DNA of 64,000 nt, taken from Buchnera aphidicola (Chaetogeoica yunlongensis). Its GTDB lineage: Bacteria > Pseudomonadota > Gammaproteobacteria > Enterobacterales > Enterobacteriaceae. Location of the stretch: NCBI GenBank assembly GCA_039829965.1, contig CP139909.1, positions 248,001 through 312,000 of the forward strand, given 5' to 3'. The notes under the pieces were generated by a model. It made no database searches. It was not told the DNA's origin and was given only the letters and a program-made list of their open reading frames with translations. Of this stretch, positions 19,541 through 29,029 are shown piece by piece. How positions within the stretch are numbered: the first letter of the stretch is position 1; each line of letters opens with the position of its first letter. The position numbers and the translations under genes were made by a program.

Positions 19541-20402
19541 AATATTTTGTTATTTTAGTCACTTCTAATGATAAATATATTTTTTTTTTAATAAATATTT
19601 CGATAGCTTTTCTTGCTAATGTTCCGCATAGTTTTATTTTTTGTCCATTCTTTCCAATAATTATTTTTTTATGTTGGCCTTTGTTTATTAAAATTAAAGA
19701 TTTTATATACAATGTATTATTACATCTATCTATAATTTTAGTAATTATAACTTTTATTGAATAAGGTAGTTCATCGCCTAGATACAATATAAATTTTTCT
19801 CGAATTATTTCTGAAAGATATTTATAGATATTAGAAGTTGTTTTAACATTAATAGGGAATTTATGTTGTGATACTAATGACAGTTTATTTTTAATTATGT
19901 TGGATAATAAATTAATATTTTCTCCAGTTTTACCAGATACAGGAATAATATTTTCGAACACATGTTTTTTATTAAGATTAAAAATATATGGCAATAAAAG
20001 TTTTTTATCATTAATTTTATCTATTTTATTAATAATAACAAATGTAGGTTTAGAATATTTTTTTATAATTTTTAAAATATACTCATCTTCAAAAGTCCAA
20101 TTTGTTTTATCGAGAACAAAAAATATGAAATTTACTTCGTATAATAAAGCTATTATATTTTTAAAAATTTTATTTTGAATGGTATAAATATGTTTTGTAG
20201 ATATTCCAGGTGTATCAACATAAATTAGTTGATGTGTTATACCTATATTTTTGATTCCGAAAATATTATTTTGTGTAGTATGTGGTTTTTTAGATACAAT
20301 GGATATTTTTGTTTTTATTAATTTGTTAATGATAGTTGATTTACCAACATTTGATTTTCCAATTAAAATACTTTTTCCAAAATATTTTTTTTGATTATTC
20401 AC
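19515..20402 (-). CDS. era: GTPase Era
   Basis: Era is an essential GTPase that binds the 3' end of 16S rRNA and assists 30S maturation. G1 is GKSNVGKST (residues 15-23), where GRPNVGKST is usual; G3 is DTPG and G4 is NKID. The C-terminal KH RNA-binding domain shows [10 protein letters not shown]. The 295 residues compare with 301 in E. coli. It overlaps rnc by 4 bases upstream and acpS by 26 bases downstream. Its rRNA target, ending in CACCTCCTTA, is intact at 13.8 kb. Confidence 0.96.
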   Translation of the reverse strand: MNNQKKYFGKSILIGKSNVGKSTIINKLIKTKISIVSKKPHTTQNNIFGIKNIGITHQLIYVDTPGISTKHIYTIQNKIFKNIIALLYEVNFIFFVLDKTNWTFEDEYILKIIKKYSKPTFVIINKIDKINDKKLLLPYIFNLNKKHVFENIIPVSGKTGENINLLSNIIKNKLSLVSQHKFPINVKTTSNIYKYLSEIIREKFILYLGDELPYSIKVIITKIIDRCNNTLYIKSLILINKGQHKKIIIGKNGQKIKLCGTLARKAIEIFIKKKIYLSLEVTKITKYYEHFWNRY

Positions 20403-21079
20403 TCTAACCCCAATTTTATTAGTGCATTTTGCGCTGCTTCTTGTTCAGCTTTTCTTCTATTAGAACCAATTCCAATTATTTTTTCATTAATTCCAATGAT
20501 TTCACAGTAAATAGTAAATAATTGATTATGTGCTTCTCCATATACTTGTTCTACTAAATACGATGGTAATGGTAAATGTTTAGATTGCAAATATTCTTGT
20601 AATCTAGTTTTTGGATCTTTTTGTGTATCGCTAGGATTAATAGCTTTTAACCTTTTTTTATACCATTTTAAAATTAGTTTTTCTATAGTACATAAATTGC
20701 TATCTAAAAAAATACTTCCAATAAGTGCTTCCACAGTATTTGCAAGAATCGATTCTCTTTTAAATCCTCCGCTTTTTAATTCTCCTTGTCCTAATTGTAA
20801 ATAATCTCCTAAGTCAAATTCATACGCAATTTTTGCTAATGTATGTCCTCTTACTAAAGTAGCTCTCATTCTACTCATATCTCCTTCATTGACATATGGA
20901 AAATAATGATATAACGCATTTGCAATAACAAAACTTAAAATAGAATCTCCTAAAAATTCTAGTCTTTCATTATGTTTACTATTTGCACTTCTATGAGTTA
21001 AAGCTTGAACTAAAAGATCTTTTTTAATGAAAGTATATCCCAATATTTTTTGTAATTTTTGTATTACAGTATGATTCAT
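20399..21079 (-). CDS. rnc: Ribonuclease III
   Basis: RNase III cuts double-stranded RNA, including the pre-16S stem found at 12178/13870. The catalytic signature [20 protein letters not shown] is strongly conserved, as are [14 protein letters not shown] and a C-terminal dsRNA-binding domain ([11 protein letters not shown] to [12 protein letters not shown]). I chose [10 protein letters not shown] (ATG ending at 21079), which matches the E. coli N-terminus; an ATG two codons earlier is also open. This gives 226 residues, the E. coli length. It is one of the best conserved proteins in the window. Confidence 0.97.
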   Translation of the reverse strand: MNHTVIQKLQKILGYTFIKKDLLVQALTHRSANSKHNERLEFLGDSILSFVIANALYHYFPYVNEGDMSRMRATLVRGHTLAKIAYEFDLGDYLQLGQGELKSGGFKRESILANTVEALIGSIFLDSNLCTIEKLILKWYKKRLKAINPSDTQKDPKTRLQEYLQSKHLPLPSYLVEQVYGEAHNQLFTIYCEIIGINEKIIGIGSNRRKAEQEAAQNALIKLGLE

Positions 21080-21181
21080 GTGCATGCCGATTTTACTAAT
21101 TTAAAGATTAGTGAATTAGTAATAAAAAATAATAATAAGAATACTCATCGTAAATTTTATCGTTGTATCAACGAAAAATTT

Positions 21182-22108
21182 TTAATTAATACGTCCAATT
21201 CTATTTAATTGAATACCTGTAGGCCATTCCTTTTGTTCTTTAATTAAATGCATCCATATAAATACTGCTTTTCCTATTAAATTGTCTTTTGATACAAAAC
21301 CCCAGTATCGACTATCAAAGCTATTATCTCTATTATCTCCTAATACAAAATAATGATTTTTTGGAACAACCCAAGTTCCTAGCTTTTGATTTGGTTGTTG
21401 ATAATATAAATTTTTTTGATCAAATATATTATCTATTAATAATATATTATATGTTAAAGAATCTAATTTTTCTTTATGAATTTTAAATTGAATAAATTTG
21501 TTTTTATTATATTTAACAATATTTTTATATACAGAAAGTGTATCAGGTTCAAGTTTTTTAAAAGACTCATTGACAGTAGTTTTTAAATGATTTACAAAAT
21601 TTAATTTTATATGTTTTTTTTTATCACTATTGGAAGTTATCATTAATTGTTTAGTTAATATATCGTATGTAATTATGTCACCTGGTAACCCAATTATTCT
21701 TTTAATATAGTTTAGAGAAGTATTTTTAGGATGGCGAAAGACAACAACATCACCTCTTTTTGGAGAATTTTTAAAAAAAATTATATTTTGAGAGATAGGG
21801 CTTTTGATTCCATAAGAAAATTTTTCTACTAAAATAAAATCTCCTGGAAATAAACTAGGTATCATAGATTCAGATGGAATTTGAAATGGCTCATAAATAT
21901 ATGTGCGTATTATAAATGCTGTTATTATAATAGGAAAAAATGATGCAATTATTTGAATAAAATTTTTTATTTTTACATAATTACAAGTGTAGTTTAATAA
22001 TGAAATAGTTTTGTTTTTATATAAAAAAGCAAAAATTTTATTTAAACACCATAGAATTCCAGTTACTAATGAACAAATTAATAAAAAAGTTGATAAATAA
22101 TTAGACAT
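21182..22108 (-). CDS. lepB: Signal peptidase I
   Basis: LepB removes signal peptides from secreted proteins in the inner membrane. Two N-terminal hydrophobic segments (about residues 5-30 and 50-70) are followed by the periplasmic catalytic domain. The Ser-Lys dyad is visible: Ser81 in IPSESMIPSL and Lys136 in NYIKRIIGLPGD. Box E, GDNRDNSFDSRYWG, is intact. It has 308 residues against 324 in E. coli. Forty-four bases separate it from lepA upstream, and rnc follows, as in E. coli. Confidence 0.96.
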   Translation of the reverse strand: MSNYLSTFLLICSLVTGILWCLNKIFAFLYKNKTISLLNYTCNYVKIKNFIQIIASFFPIIITAFIIRTYIYEPFQIPSESMIPSLFPGDFILVEKFSYGIKSPISQNIIFFKNSPKRGDVVVFRHPKNTSLNYIKRIIGLPGDIITYDILTKQLMITSNSDKKKHIKLNFVNHLKTTVNESFKKLEPDTLSVYKNIVKYNKNKFIQFKIHKEKLDSLTYNILLIDNIFDQKNLYYQQPNQKLGTWVVPKNHYFVLGDNRDNSFDSRYWGFVSKDNLIGKAVFIWMHLIKEQKEWPTGIQLNRIGRIN

Positions 22109-22152
22109 ATGTTTATTTATCCTATATTTTAAATGAAACAGAATATTGATAA

Positions 22153-23946
22153 TTAATTAGAATTATTATTTAACACTGCTAAAAATACTTCATGAGGTAT
22201 ATTAACATTACCAATTTTTTTCATTCTTTTTTTTCCTAGTTTTTGTTTATATAATAGTTTTTTTTTCCTAGTAATATCTCCACCATAACATTTTGCTAAA
22301 ACATTTTTTCTTAGTTGTTTAATAGTGCTTTTAATAATTACTTTTTTACCTACCATAGCTTGAATTATAATATCAAATTGATGTCTAGGAATTAAATTAG
22401 TTATTTTTTTTACTATTTCTTTGGAACAAACTGATATTTTTGAATAATGAATCATTGTTGACAAAGCGTCTATTTTTTTATAATTTATAAAAATATCTAA
22501 ACATTTTACATTAGAATGTTTATATGATTCAAAATTATATTCTAATGAAGCATAACCACTAGATACTGATTTTAATTGATCAAAAAAATTTAGAACTACT
22601 TCTGACATTGGTATACTGTAATCTAATATAATTTGATTGTTATAATACAAAATATTGTTTTGTGTTCCTCTTCTTTTTGAACATAATAATAATATATTTC
22701 CTAAGTATTTTTCTGGTGATAAAATTAAACATTTTGCAATAGGCTCTTTAATTTCTTTTATATTTTTTAACTCTGATAATTTGTGTGGTGAATCTAAATA
22801 ATGAGTTTTGTTATTCAACATTAATATTTTGTAAACAACAGTTGGCGGTGTAGATATTATTACAAGATTATACTCTCTTTCTAATCTAGCTTGAATAATT
22901 TCCATATGTAAAAGTCCTAAAAAACCACATCTAAAACCAAACCCTAACGCTAAAGAGTGTTCAGATTCATAAAATAAAGACGAATCATTTAAACTTAATT
23001 TTTCTAATGCATCTCTGAAAATATTAAATTGATTAGATTGAGTAGTAAATAATCCTGCATAAATTTTAGGTTTAATTTTTTTAAACCCCGGTAATGCTTG
23101 ATTGGCACTATTTTTATATTGAGTAATAGTGTCACCAACAGGAGCTCCGGTAATATTTCGTATTCCACAAATGATCCATCCAATTTCACCACATTTTAAA
23201 AATTCTTTCAGTATTGGTTTAGGAGTAAAAATTCCTATTTTTTCTACATTGTAAGTTTTTTCTGTACTCATGATTTTAATTTTATGTTTTTTAGTTAAAA
23301 TACCATTTTTTATTCTAATTAATGATACTACTCCTAAATAACAATCAAACCAAGAATCTATAATTAATGCTTGTAATGGAGCATGAGGATTACCTTTTGG
23401 ATATGGAATAGTAAATATTATTTGTTCTAATAAATTAGTAATACCTTCTCCAGTTTTAGCAGAACATAAAATTATATTTTTAGTAGATAATCCAATAACA
23501 TGTTTAATTTCATTTTTTATTTGTTGAGGATTTGCGGTTGGTAAGTCAATTTTGTTTAATACAGGTATAATTTTTAAATTCATGTCTAAAGCGGCACGAC
23601 AGTTTGCTATAGTTTGTGCTTCTATTCCTTGTGAGGCATCAATTATTAATAATGCACCTTCACATGCAGATAAAGATCTAGATACTTCGTACGAAAAATC
23701 TACATGTCCAGGAGTATCAATAAAATTAAATTTAAAAATTTTATTGTATGAATTTTTATATTTAATAGTGACACTTTGAGATTTTATTGTAATACCTCTT
23801 TCTTTTTCTAACTCCATAGAATCCAATACTTGATCTCGCATTTCTCTTTTTGATAATCCTCCACATATTTGTATTAATCTGTCTGAAATAGTAGATTTTC
23901 CATGATCAATATGTGCAATAATTGAAAAGTTTCTAATTGTTTCCAT
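22153..23946 (-). CDS. lepA: Elongation factor 4 (LepA) GTPase
   Basis: LepA is a ribosome-associated translational GTPase related to EF-G, implicated in translation initiation and 30S biogenesis. G1 is AHIDHGKST, the G2 region is RGITIK, G3 is DTPGHVD and G4 is NKID. The C-terminal LepA-specific domain has [13 protein letters not shown]. It has 597 residues against 599. It is the first gene of the lepA-lepB-rnc-era-acpS unit, so a promoter is expected in the 299-base divergent gap to mnmA. I could not pick one with confidence. Confidence 0.97.
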   Translation of the reverse strand: METIRNFSIIAHIDHGKSTISDRLIQICGGLSKREMRDQVLDSMELEKERGITIKSQSVTIKYKNSYNKIFKFNFIDTPGHVDFSYEVSRSLSACEGALLIIDASQGIEAQTIANCRAALDMNLKIIPVLNKIDLPTANPQQIKNEIKHVIGLSTKNIILCSAKTGEGITNLLEQIIFTIPYPKGNPHAPLQALIIDSWFDCYLGVVSLIRIKNGILTKKHKIKIMSTEKTYNVEKIGIFTPKPILKEFLKCGEIGWIICGIRNITGAPVGDTITQYKNSANQALPGFKKIKPKIYAGLFTTQSNQFNIFRDALEKLSLNDSSLFYESEHSLALGFGFRCGFLGLLHMEIIQARLEREYNLVIISTPPTVVYKILMLNNKTHYLDSPHKLSELKNIKEIKEPIAKCLILSPEKYLGNILLLCSKRRGTQNNILYYNNQIILDYSIPMSEVVLNFFDQLKSVSSGYASLEYNFESYKHSNVKCLDIFINYKKIDALSTMIHYSKISVCSKEIVKKITNLIPRHQFDIIIQAMVGKKVIIKSTIKQLRKNVLAKCYGGDITRKKKLLYKQKLGKKRMKKIGNVNIPHEVFLAVLNNNSN

Positions 23947-24245
23947 GTATTAAAAGAATAGCCCTCAATGTAAAAATTGATTCATATGCTATTAATTATA
24001 TTTATTAATAGTGCGATTTATATATGTTTCTTAGAATGTTTAATTAATGTAAGAGCTTTACGAATTATAATTTTATTCTGGTAAATTTTATTTTTATTAT
24101 TAAGATATTATATACTATAATTTTTTTTTTTAATAAAAATTCTAGATTTTATAAAATTTATTGTTATTTATAATAGTGATTTTTATTAAAATGATTAAAT
24201 TTTTTAAAACTTACTACAATTAATATTTAAAGTTAAATAAAAAAC

Positions 24246-25346
24246 ATGTGTAAATTAAATAAAACAGTAATTTTAGCAATGTCAGGTGGTGTAGATTCAT
24301 CAGTATCAGCATATATTTTAAAAAATCAGGGATATTGTGTTAAGGGATTGTTCATGAAAAATTGGGAAGAAGATGATAATATTTCTCATTGTTCTTCAAT
24401 ACAAGATTTAAGAGATGCAAAAAACGTATGCAAACAACTAAATATTCCTTTATACAATGTTAATTTTTCTTATGAATATTGGGAACATGTATTTAAAAAA
24501 GTTTTATCTGAATATAAAATAGGAAGAACTCCAAATCCTGATATTTTATGTAATAAAGAAATTAAATTTAAAGTTTTTTTTGAATATTCAATAACAGATT
24601 TAAAAGCTGATTATATTGCTACAGGGCACTATGTTCGAAAAGGTATTATGAATAATAAATATTTATTGTTAAGAGGTGTAGATAAAAATAAAGATCAAAG
24701 TTATTTTTTATATACTATTACTCAAAAAGTATTAAAAAAATGTTTATTTCCTATTGGAAATTTAACTAAAATTCAAGTTAGATCAATTGCTCATAGAAAT
24801 AATTTAGTAGTCGCTAATAAAAAAGATTCAGTTGGAATTTGTTTCATTAATCCTAAAAATATTAGAAAATTTTTAAATCGTTATTTGCCACATAAAAAAG
24901 GAAATATTATTACTACTTCAGGCACCAAAATAGGTCAACATTATGGGTTAATACATTATACTTTAGGTCAACGTAAAGGATTAGGTATAGGAGGTTTAAA
25001 AGGTTTTAAAAACATTTCTTGGTATGTAGTTAATAAAAATATTTCTAATAATACTTTAATCGTTTCACAAGGTAAAAATAATTCAGAGTTAATGTCACAA
25101 GGATTAATAGCAGATGAAGTACATTGGATTTGTGATATTGATATTAAAAAATCATTGAATTGCACAATAAAAACTAGATATCGTCATTTAGACGTTGCAT
25201 GTAAAATAACCTTTTTAACAAAAGAAAATATTAAGATTATTTTTTATAAACCGGAATCTTCTATTACTCCAGGACAATCAGTAGTTTTTTATGTATCAGA
25301 TATATGTCTTGGAGGTGGTATTATAAAAAAAAGATTGCCTGTTTAA
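24246..25346 (+). CDS. mnmA: tRNA-uridine 2-sulfurtransferase
   Basis: MnmA thiolates U34 of tRNA-Lys, tRNA-Glu and tRNA-Gln. The PP-loop is AMSGGVDSSVSAYIL. The two catalytic cysteines are in NPDILCNKEIKF and DSVGICFI, as in the E. coli enzyme. GQRKGLGIGG and a C-terminal beta-barrel ending GQSVVFY are also present. The 366 residues are full length. In E. coli the order is mnmA-hflD-purB; here hflD survives only as a pseudogene between the two intact genes. Confidence 0.96.
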   Translation: MCKLNKTVILAMSGGVDSSVSAYILKNQGYCVKGLFMKNWEEDDNISHCSSIQDLRDAKNVCKQLNIPLYNVNFSYEYWEHVFKKVLSEYKIGRTPNPDILCNKEIKFKVFFEYSITDLKADYIATGHYVRKGIMNNKYLLLRGVDKNKDQSYFLYTITQKVLKKCLFPIGNLTKIQVRSIAHRNNLVVANKKDSVGICFINPKNIRKFLNRYLPHKKGNIITTSGTKIGQHYGLIHYTLGQRKGLGIGGLKGFKNISWYVVNKNISNNTLIVSQGKNNSELMSQGLIADEVHWICDIDIKKSLNCTIKTRYRHLDVACKITFLTKENIKIIFYKPESSITPGQSVVFYVSDICLGGGIIKKRLPV

Positions 25347-25449
25347 AATAATAGTTTTTTTTATTTTTCATAAATATTTTATATTTTGTTTAGATAATGT
25401 TAAAAATTAACATTAAAAATTTTTATTTTATGAAATAATTTTTTTCAAG

Positions 25450-26000
25450 AATATGTTAGTTTATTGTGTTGATGTATAAATTATTATCAACAGGATTTTG
25501 TTATAATAAGTTATTTCAAGTATTTCATTAATAGCACTTTAGTTCTTAATCTTAAAGCTATGTTATCGGTATACAAAAATGATGAATAAAATGTAGAATT
25601 AGACATAAAAACGATAATATCTTGGTTTTAAAAATATTAATGTTTTATATTTCAAGAATAAATATTATGAGAGTATTGTACATTGTATTTTAGATTTAAT
25701 AATTTTGGAACATAAATTACAAAAATTTTTATATTTTTGAATATTTTATCTCAAAAGTTATTTTTATTAAAAATAGGAAATATAGATAAAAATTTTACCT
25801 ATAATATTTTAGAAGAAAAATTGTCTAATATATATTTAGATAAAATTAGCATTTTAAATTTTATAACATAAATTTTTAGGTTAAAGAAATATTGTATGAT
25901 GTATCGATACAAAAATAGTACAAGACATTTATCACTATCAAGTATTAAATCAATAGTTTTATAGAAACAGGTAGAAAAAAGTTTTTCTAGTTAATTTTTA
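25450..26000 (+). pseudogene. hflD: Decayed hflD between mnmA and purB
   Basis: Four separated blocks of this 767-base gap translate to pieces of HflD in the correct order and strand. They are: 25530-25628, 33 codons aligning without gaps to the segment around NSIIDMNPSSTLAVFGG, with one internal TAA; 25669-25737, DLIILEHKL against SLMVLERKL; 25809-25856, LSNIYLDKISIL against MAAIYVDVISPL; and 25941-25982, SIKSIVL*KQVE against GIRAAVLWHQVG, where the stop replaces Trp. The blocks lie in different frames with further stops between them, so no product is possible. Boundaries are approximate. E. coli sequence was recalled from memory, not searched. Confidence 0.85.
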
Positions 26001-26113
26001 AAAAAAAATATGTATATTGTTATGTTAATATTGTTTTGAAAAGATTAATAAAACAAATATAAATTATTGTATGTTATATTTTTCTATAAAACGTTATGAG
26101 AGGTGTTTGTTAA

Positions 26114-27490
26114 ATGAGTTTATCTTCGCTTTTTGCTATCTCTCCAATAGATGGACGTTATAGTAGTAAAACTATTAAATTACGTTGTTATTTTAGTGAA
26201 TATGCTTTTTTAAAATTCAGAGTAAAAATTGAAATATTATGGCTAAAAAGAATTCTTTCATTAAAAAGCTTAGGAATTAATTATAATAGTAAAATTTTTA
26301 AGTATTTAGATAATATTATAATAAATTTTAATGAAAAAGATGCATATCAAATAAAAAAGTTAGAAAAAAAAAATAATCATGATGTAAAATCTATAGAATA
26401 TTTTTTAAAGAATAAATTATCTAAACTTTTAGGAAAACATTCTATTTTAGAATTTATTCATTTTAGCTGTACTTCAGAAGATATTAATAATTTAGCATAT
26501 GGTTTAATATTAAAAAACTCCAAAAAAAAATTAATTATTCCTATTTGGAAAAAAATTTTAATAGAAATAAAAAATATGGCTTTTCGTTATCATGATGTTC
26601 CTATGTTATCTCGAACTCATGGTCAACCAGCAACTCCTACTACCATGGGTAAAGAACTTATTAATTTTGTATATAGATTACAACGTCAATTAAAACAATT
26701 TAAAAACATAGAAATTTTAGGAAAACTTAATGGATCGGTAGGTAATTATAATGCACATTATTTTTCTTATTCTAATTTAGATTGGTATAAAATTAGTCAA
26801 GAATTTGTAAATTCTCTTGGATTAGTGTGGAATCCATATACTACTCAAATAGAGCCTCATGATTATATTTCTGAGTTTTTTAGCTGTATTTCGCGTGTTA
26901 ATACTATTTTAATTGATTTTAATAGAGATATTTGGGGTTACATTTCTTTGAATTATTTTAATCAAAAATTAAAAATTCAAGAAATTGGTTCTTCTATTAT
27001 GCCTCATAAAATTAATCCTATTGATTTTGAAAATTCTGAAGGTAATTTAGGATTATCAAATGCTATTATTAATTATTTTATTGAAAAATTACCTATTTCT
27101 CGTTGGCAAAGAGATTTGAGTGATTCCACAGTACTTAGGAATATTGGAACAGCGATATCTTATTCTATAATTGCATATGATTCTATTATTTTGGGTATTA
27201 AAAAATTACAAATAAATAAGAAAATATTACTTAAAGATTTAAATAGACATTGGGAAGTATTAGCAGAACCTATTCAAACAATTATGCGTAAATATGGAGT
27301 AAAAAATTCTTATCAGAAATTAAAAAATTTAACTAGAGGTAAAAAAATAACTTCTAATATCATTTTAAATTATATTAAAACATTAAAAATTAAAGATGAA
27401 GATAAAAAAAAATTAATTAATTTAACTCCAGAAAATTATTTAGGTTTAGCTTCTCAGTTAGTTAAAATGTTTGATAAAAAAATTTTTTAA
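26114..27490 (+). CDS. purB: Adenylosuccinate lyase
   Basis: PurB removes fumarate from SAICAR and from adenylosuccinate. The fumarase/aspartase superfamily signature is SSIMPHKINPIDFENSEG. TSEDINNLAYG and RTHGQPATPTTMGKE hold further active-site residues. It has 458 residues against 456 in E. coli. GAGAGGTG upstream gives a good ribosome binding site. Together with gpt it points to purine interconversion rather than de novo synthesis in this window. Confidence 0.97.
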   Translation: MSLSSLFAISPIDGRYSSKTIKLRCYFSEYAFLKFRVKIEILWLKRILSLKSLGINYNSKIFKYLDNIIINFNEKDAYQIKKLEKKNNHDVKSIEYFLKNKLSKLLGKHSILEFIHFSCTSEDINNLAYGLILKNSKKKLIIPIWKKILIEIKNMAFRYHDVPMLSRTHGQPATPTTMGKELINFVYRLQRQLKQFKNIEILGKLNGSVGNYNAHYFSYSNLDWYKISQEFVNSLGLVWNPYTTQIEPHDYISEFFSCISRVNTILIDFNRDIWGYISLNYFNQKLKIQEIGSSIMPHKINPIDFENSEGNLGLSNAIINYFIEKLPISRWQRDLSDSTVLRNIGTAISYSIIAYDSIILGIKKLQINKKILLKDLNRHWEVLAEPIQTIMRKYGVKNSYQKLKNLTRGKKITSNIILNYIKTLKIKDEDKKKLINLTPENYLGLASQLVKMFDKKIF

Positions 27491-28185
27491 GATTAATTAT
27501 TATTTTAATTTTACAGTTATACTAATAGGATTAAGTTTTTTTGGTAATTTATTGTGTAATTTATATATAATTGTGATAAATAAAATATATAAGTAAAATG
27601 ACAAAATTTAATTTTATTTATATATTTAATTATTTATACAAAATATTTATTTAAACATACATTTTTTTATTCAAAATAATATTTATAATTTTAAAAAAAA
27701 GTTGTTATTAGAAAATTCTAAATTTATTAAACTAATTTCAATTAATCTGTTTAATAAAAATAAAAACGTTTGCTGCTATATCAAAGTAAAATAGATTATA
27801 TTATCTCCATCTTATTTTATTAAATAAAAAAATCAATGTTTAATAGATACAGCATATATTAATATTTTATGTAATAAAATTTTATTTAAATTTCATAATT
27901 TTAAAATATTACGTTATGTTATAATTATTTTTTATATTAATCTTTTAAACAGGTTTTTAAGAGTTTTTAATGTTAAAAATGAATTATAAATAACATTTCA
28001 TTGAACTTTTTTAAAAGTTTTGTGTTATAAATTACATTGAAAAAATCAATTTAATTGTATTTTTAAAATATCATGGTTTTATATAATGTAATATAATTCT
28101 AGAAGGAAGTATGTCATACTATATTAAATTTTTATTGTTTATATTTTCATCATAATCAAAATATATAAATTGTTTTAGGTGTTAT
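27491..28185. other. Gene-free AT-rich region purB-fabI
   Basis: These 695 bases hold no convincing gene. An open but ATG-less stretch of about 36 codons near 27880-27988 encodes a hydrophobic, aromatic-rich peptide that could be the end of a dead membrane protein, but I could not identify it. A tiny ATG frame near 28112 with a purine-rich leader encodes only about 13 residues. The region probably contains the fabI promoter. Confidence 0.4.
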
Positions 28186-28968
28186 ATGGGTTTATTAGAT
28201 GGAAAAAAAATTTTAGTTACAGGTATAGCAAATAAATATTCTATTGCATATGGTATAGCACAATCTTTATATAAACAAAATGCTACATTAGCTTTTACAT
28301 ATCATACTGAAAAAACAAGAAAAAAAGTGCTTAATATAGCAAATGAAATGGGAGTAAAACTTGTGATTCCGTGTGATGTTACTAATGATAACAGTATTAA
28401 AAAATTATTTTTTTGTATTAAAAAAAAATGGAATAAATTTGATGGTTTTGTTCATTCAATTGCTCATTCTTCTAAAAAACAGTTATCTGGAGATTATATA
28501 AATAATATTACTAGAACTGATTTTTCTAGGGTGTTAGATGTAAGTTGTTATAGTTTTTCTGGTATGGCTAAAGAATGTAGAAATATATTAAAAACTAATG
28601 CTTCCTTATTAACTTTAAGTTATATAGGATCTCAACGAGTTATTCCTAATTATAATGTTATGGGAATCGCTAAAGCAGCATTAGAATCTAATGTAAAGTA
28701 TATGGCTTATTATATGGGGCCAAATGGTATTCGCGTTAATGCCATATCTCCATCTCCACTCAAAACATTGTCTATATATGGTATTAAAAATTTTAAAAAA
28801 TTGCTAAATTTTACTACTATGTGTTCTCCTAATAAAAATCCTATTACTATCCAAGATGTAGGAAATGTTGCTGCATTTTTATCTTCAGATTTATCTAAAG
28901 GAATTACAGGGCAAATAATTTATGTAGATGGAGGATTACATATCACTGCTATGAATAACTTCAAATAG
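28186..28968 (+). CDS. fabI: Enoyl-[acyl-carrier-protein] reductase (NADH)
   Basis: FabI performs the last step of fatty acid elongation and is the target of triclosan. This SDR protein has the cofactor-binding N-terminus GKKILVTGIANKYSIAYGIA and the catalytic pair Tyr156 and Lys163 (YNVMGIAK), numbered as in E. coli. The C-terminus has GQIIYVDGG. It has 260 residues against 262. It precedes rnb, and the two genes are also near neighbours in E. coli. AGGTG precedes the ATG. Confidence 0.97.
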   Translation: MGLLDGKKILVTGIANKYSIAYGIAQSLYKQNATLAFTYHTEKTRKKVLNIANEMGVKLVIPCDVTNDNSIKKLFFCIKKKWNKFDGFVHSIAHSSKKQLSGDYINNITRTDFSRVLDVSCYSFSGMAKECRNILKTNASLLTLSYIGSQRVIPNYNVMGIAKAALESNVKYMAYYMGPNGIRVNAISPSPLKTLSIYGIKNFKKLLNFTTMCSPNKNPITIQDVGNVAAFLSSDLSKGITGQIIYVDGGLHITAMNNFK

Positions 28969-29029
28969 CTCTATATATATTTTATTTAAAAAAGATTTAT
29001 ATATCTATTTCAAAATAGGTTGTAGAACT

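Noticed and set aside
28100..28155. Tiny ATG frame with a purine-rich leader before fabI
   Set aside because: It encodes only about 13 residues and has no regulatory structure that I can see.
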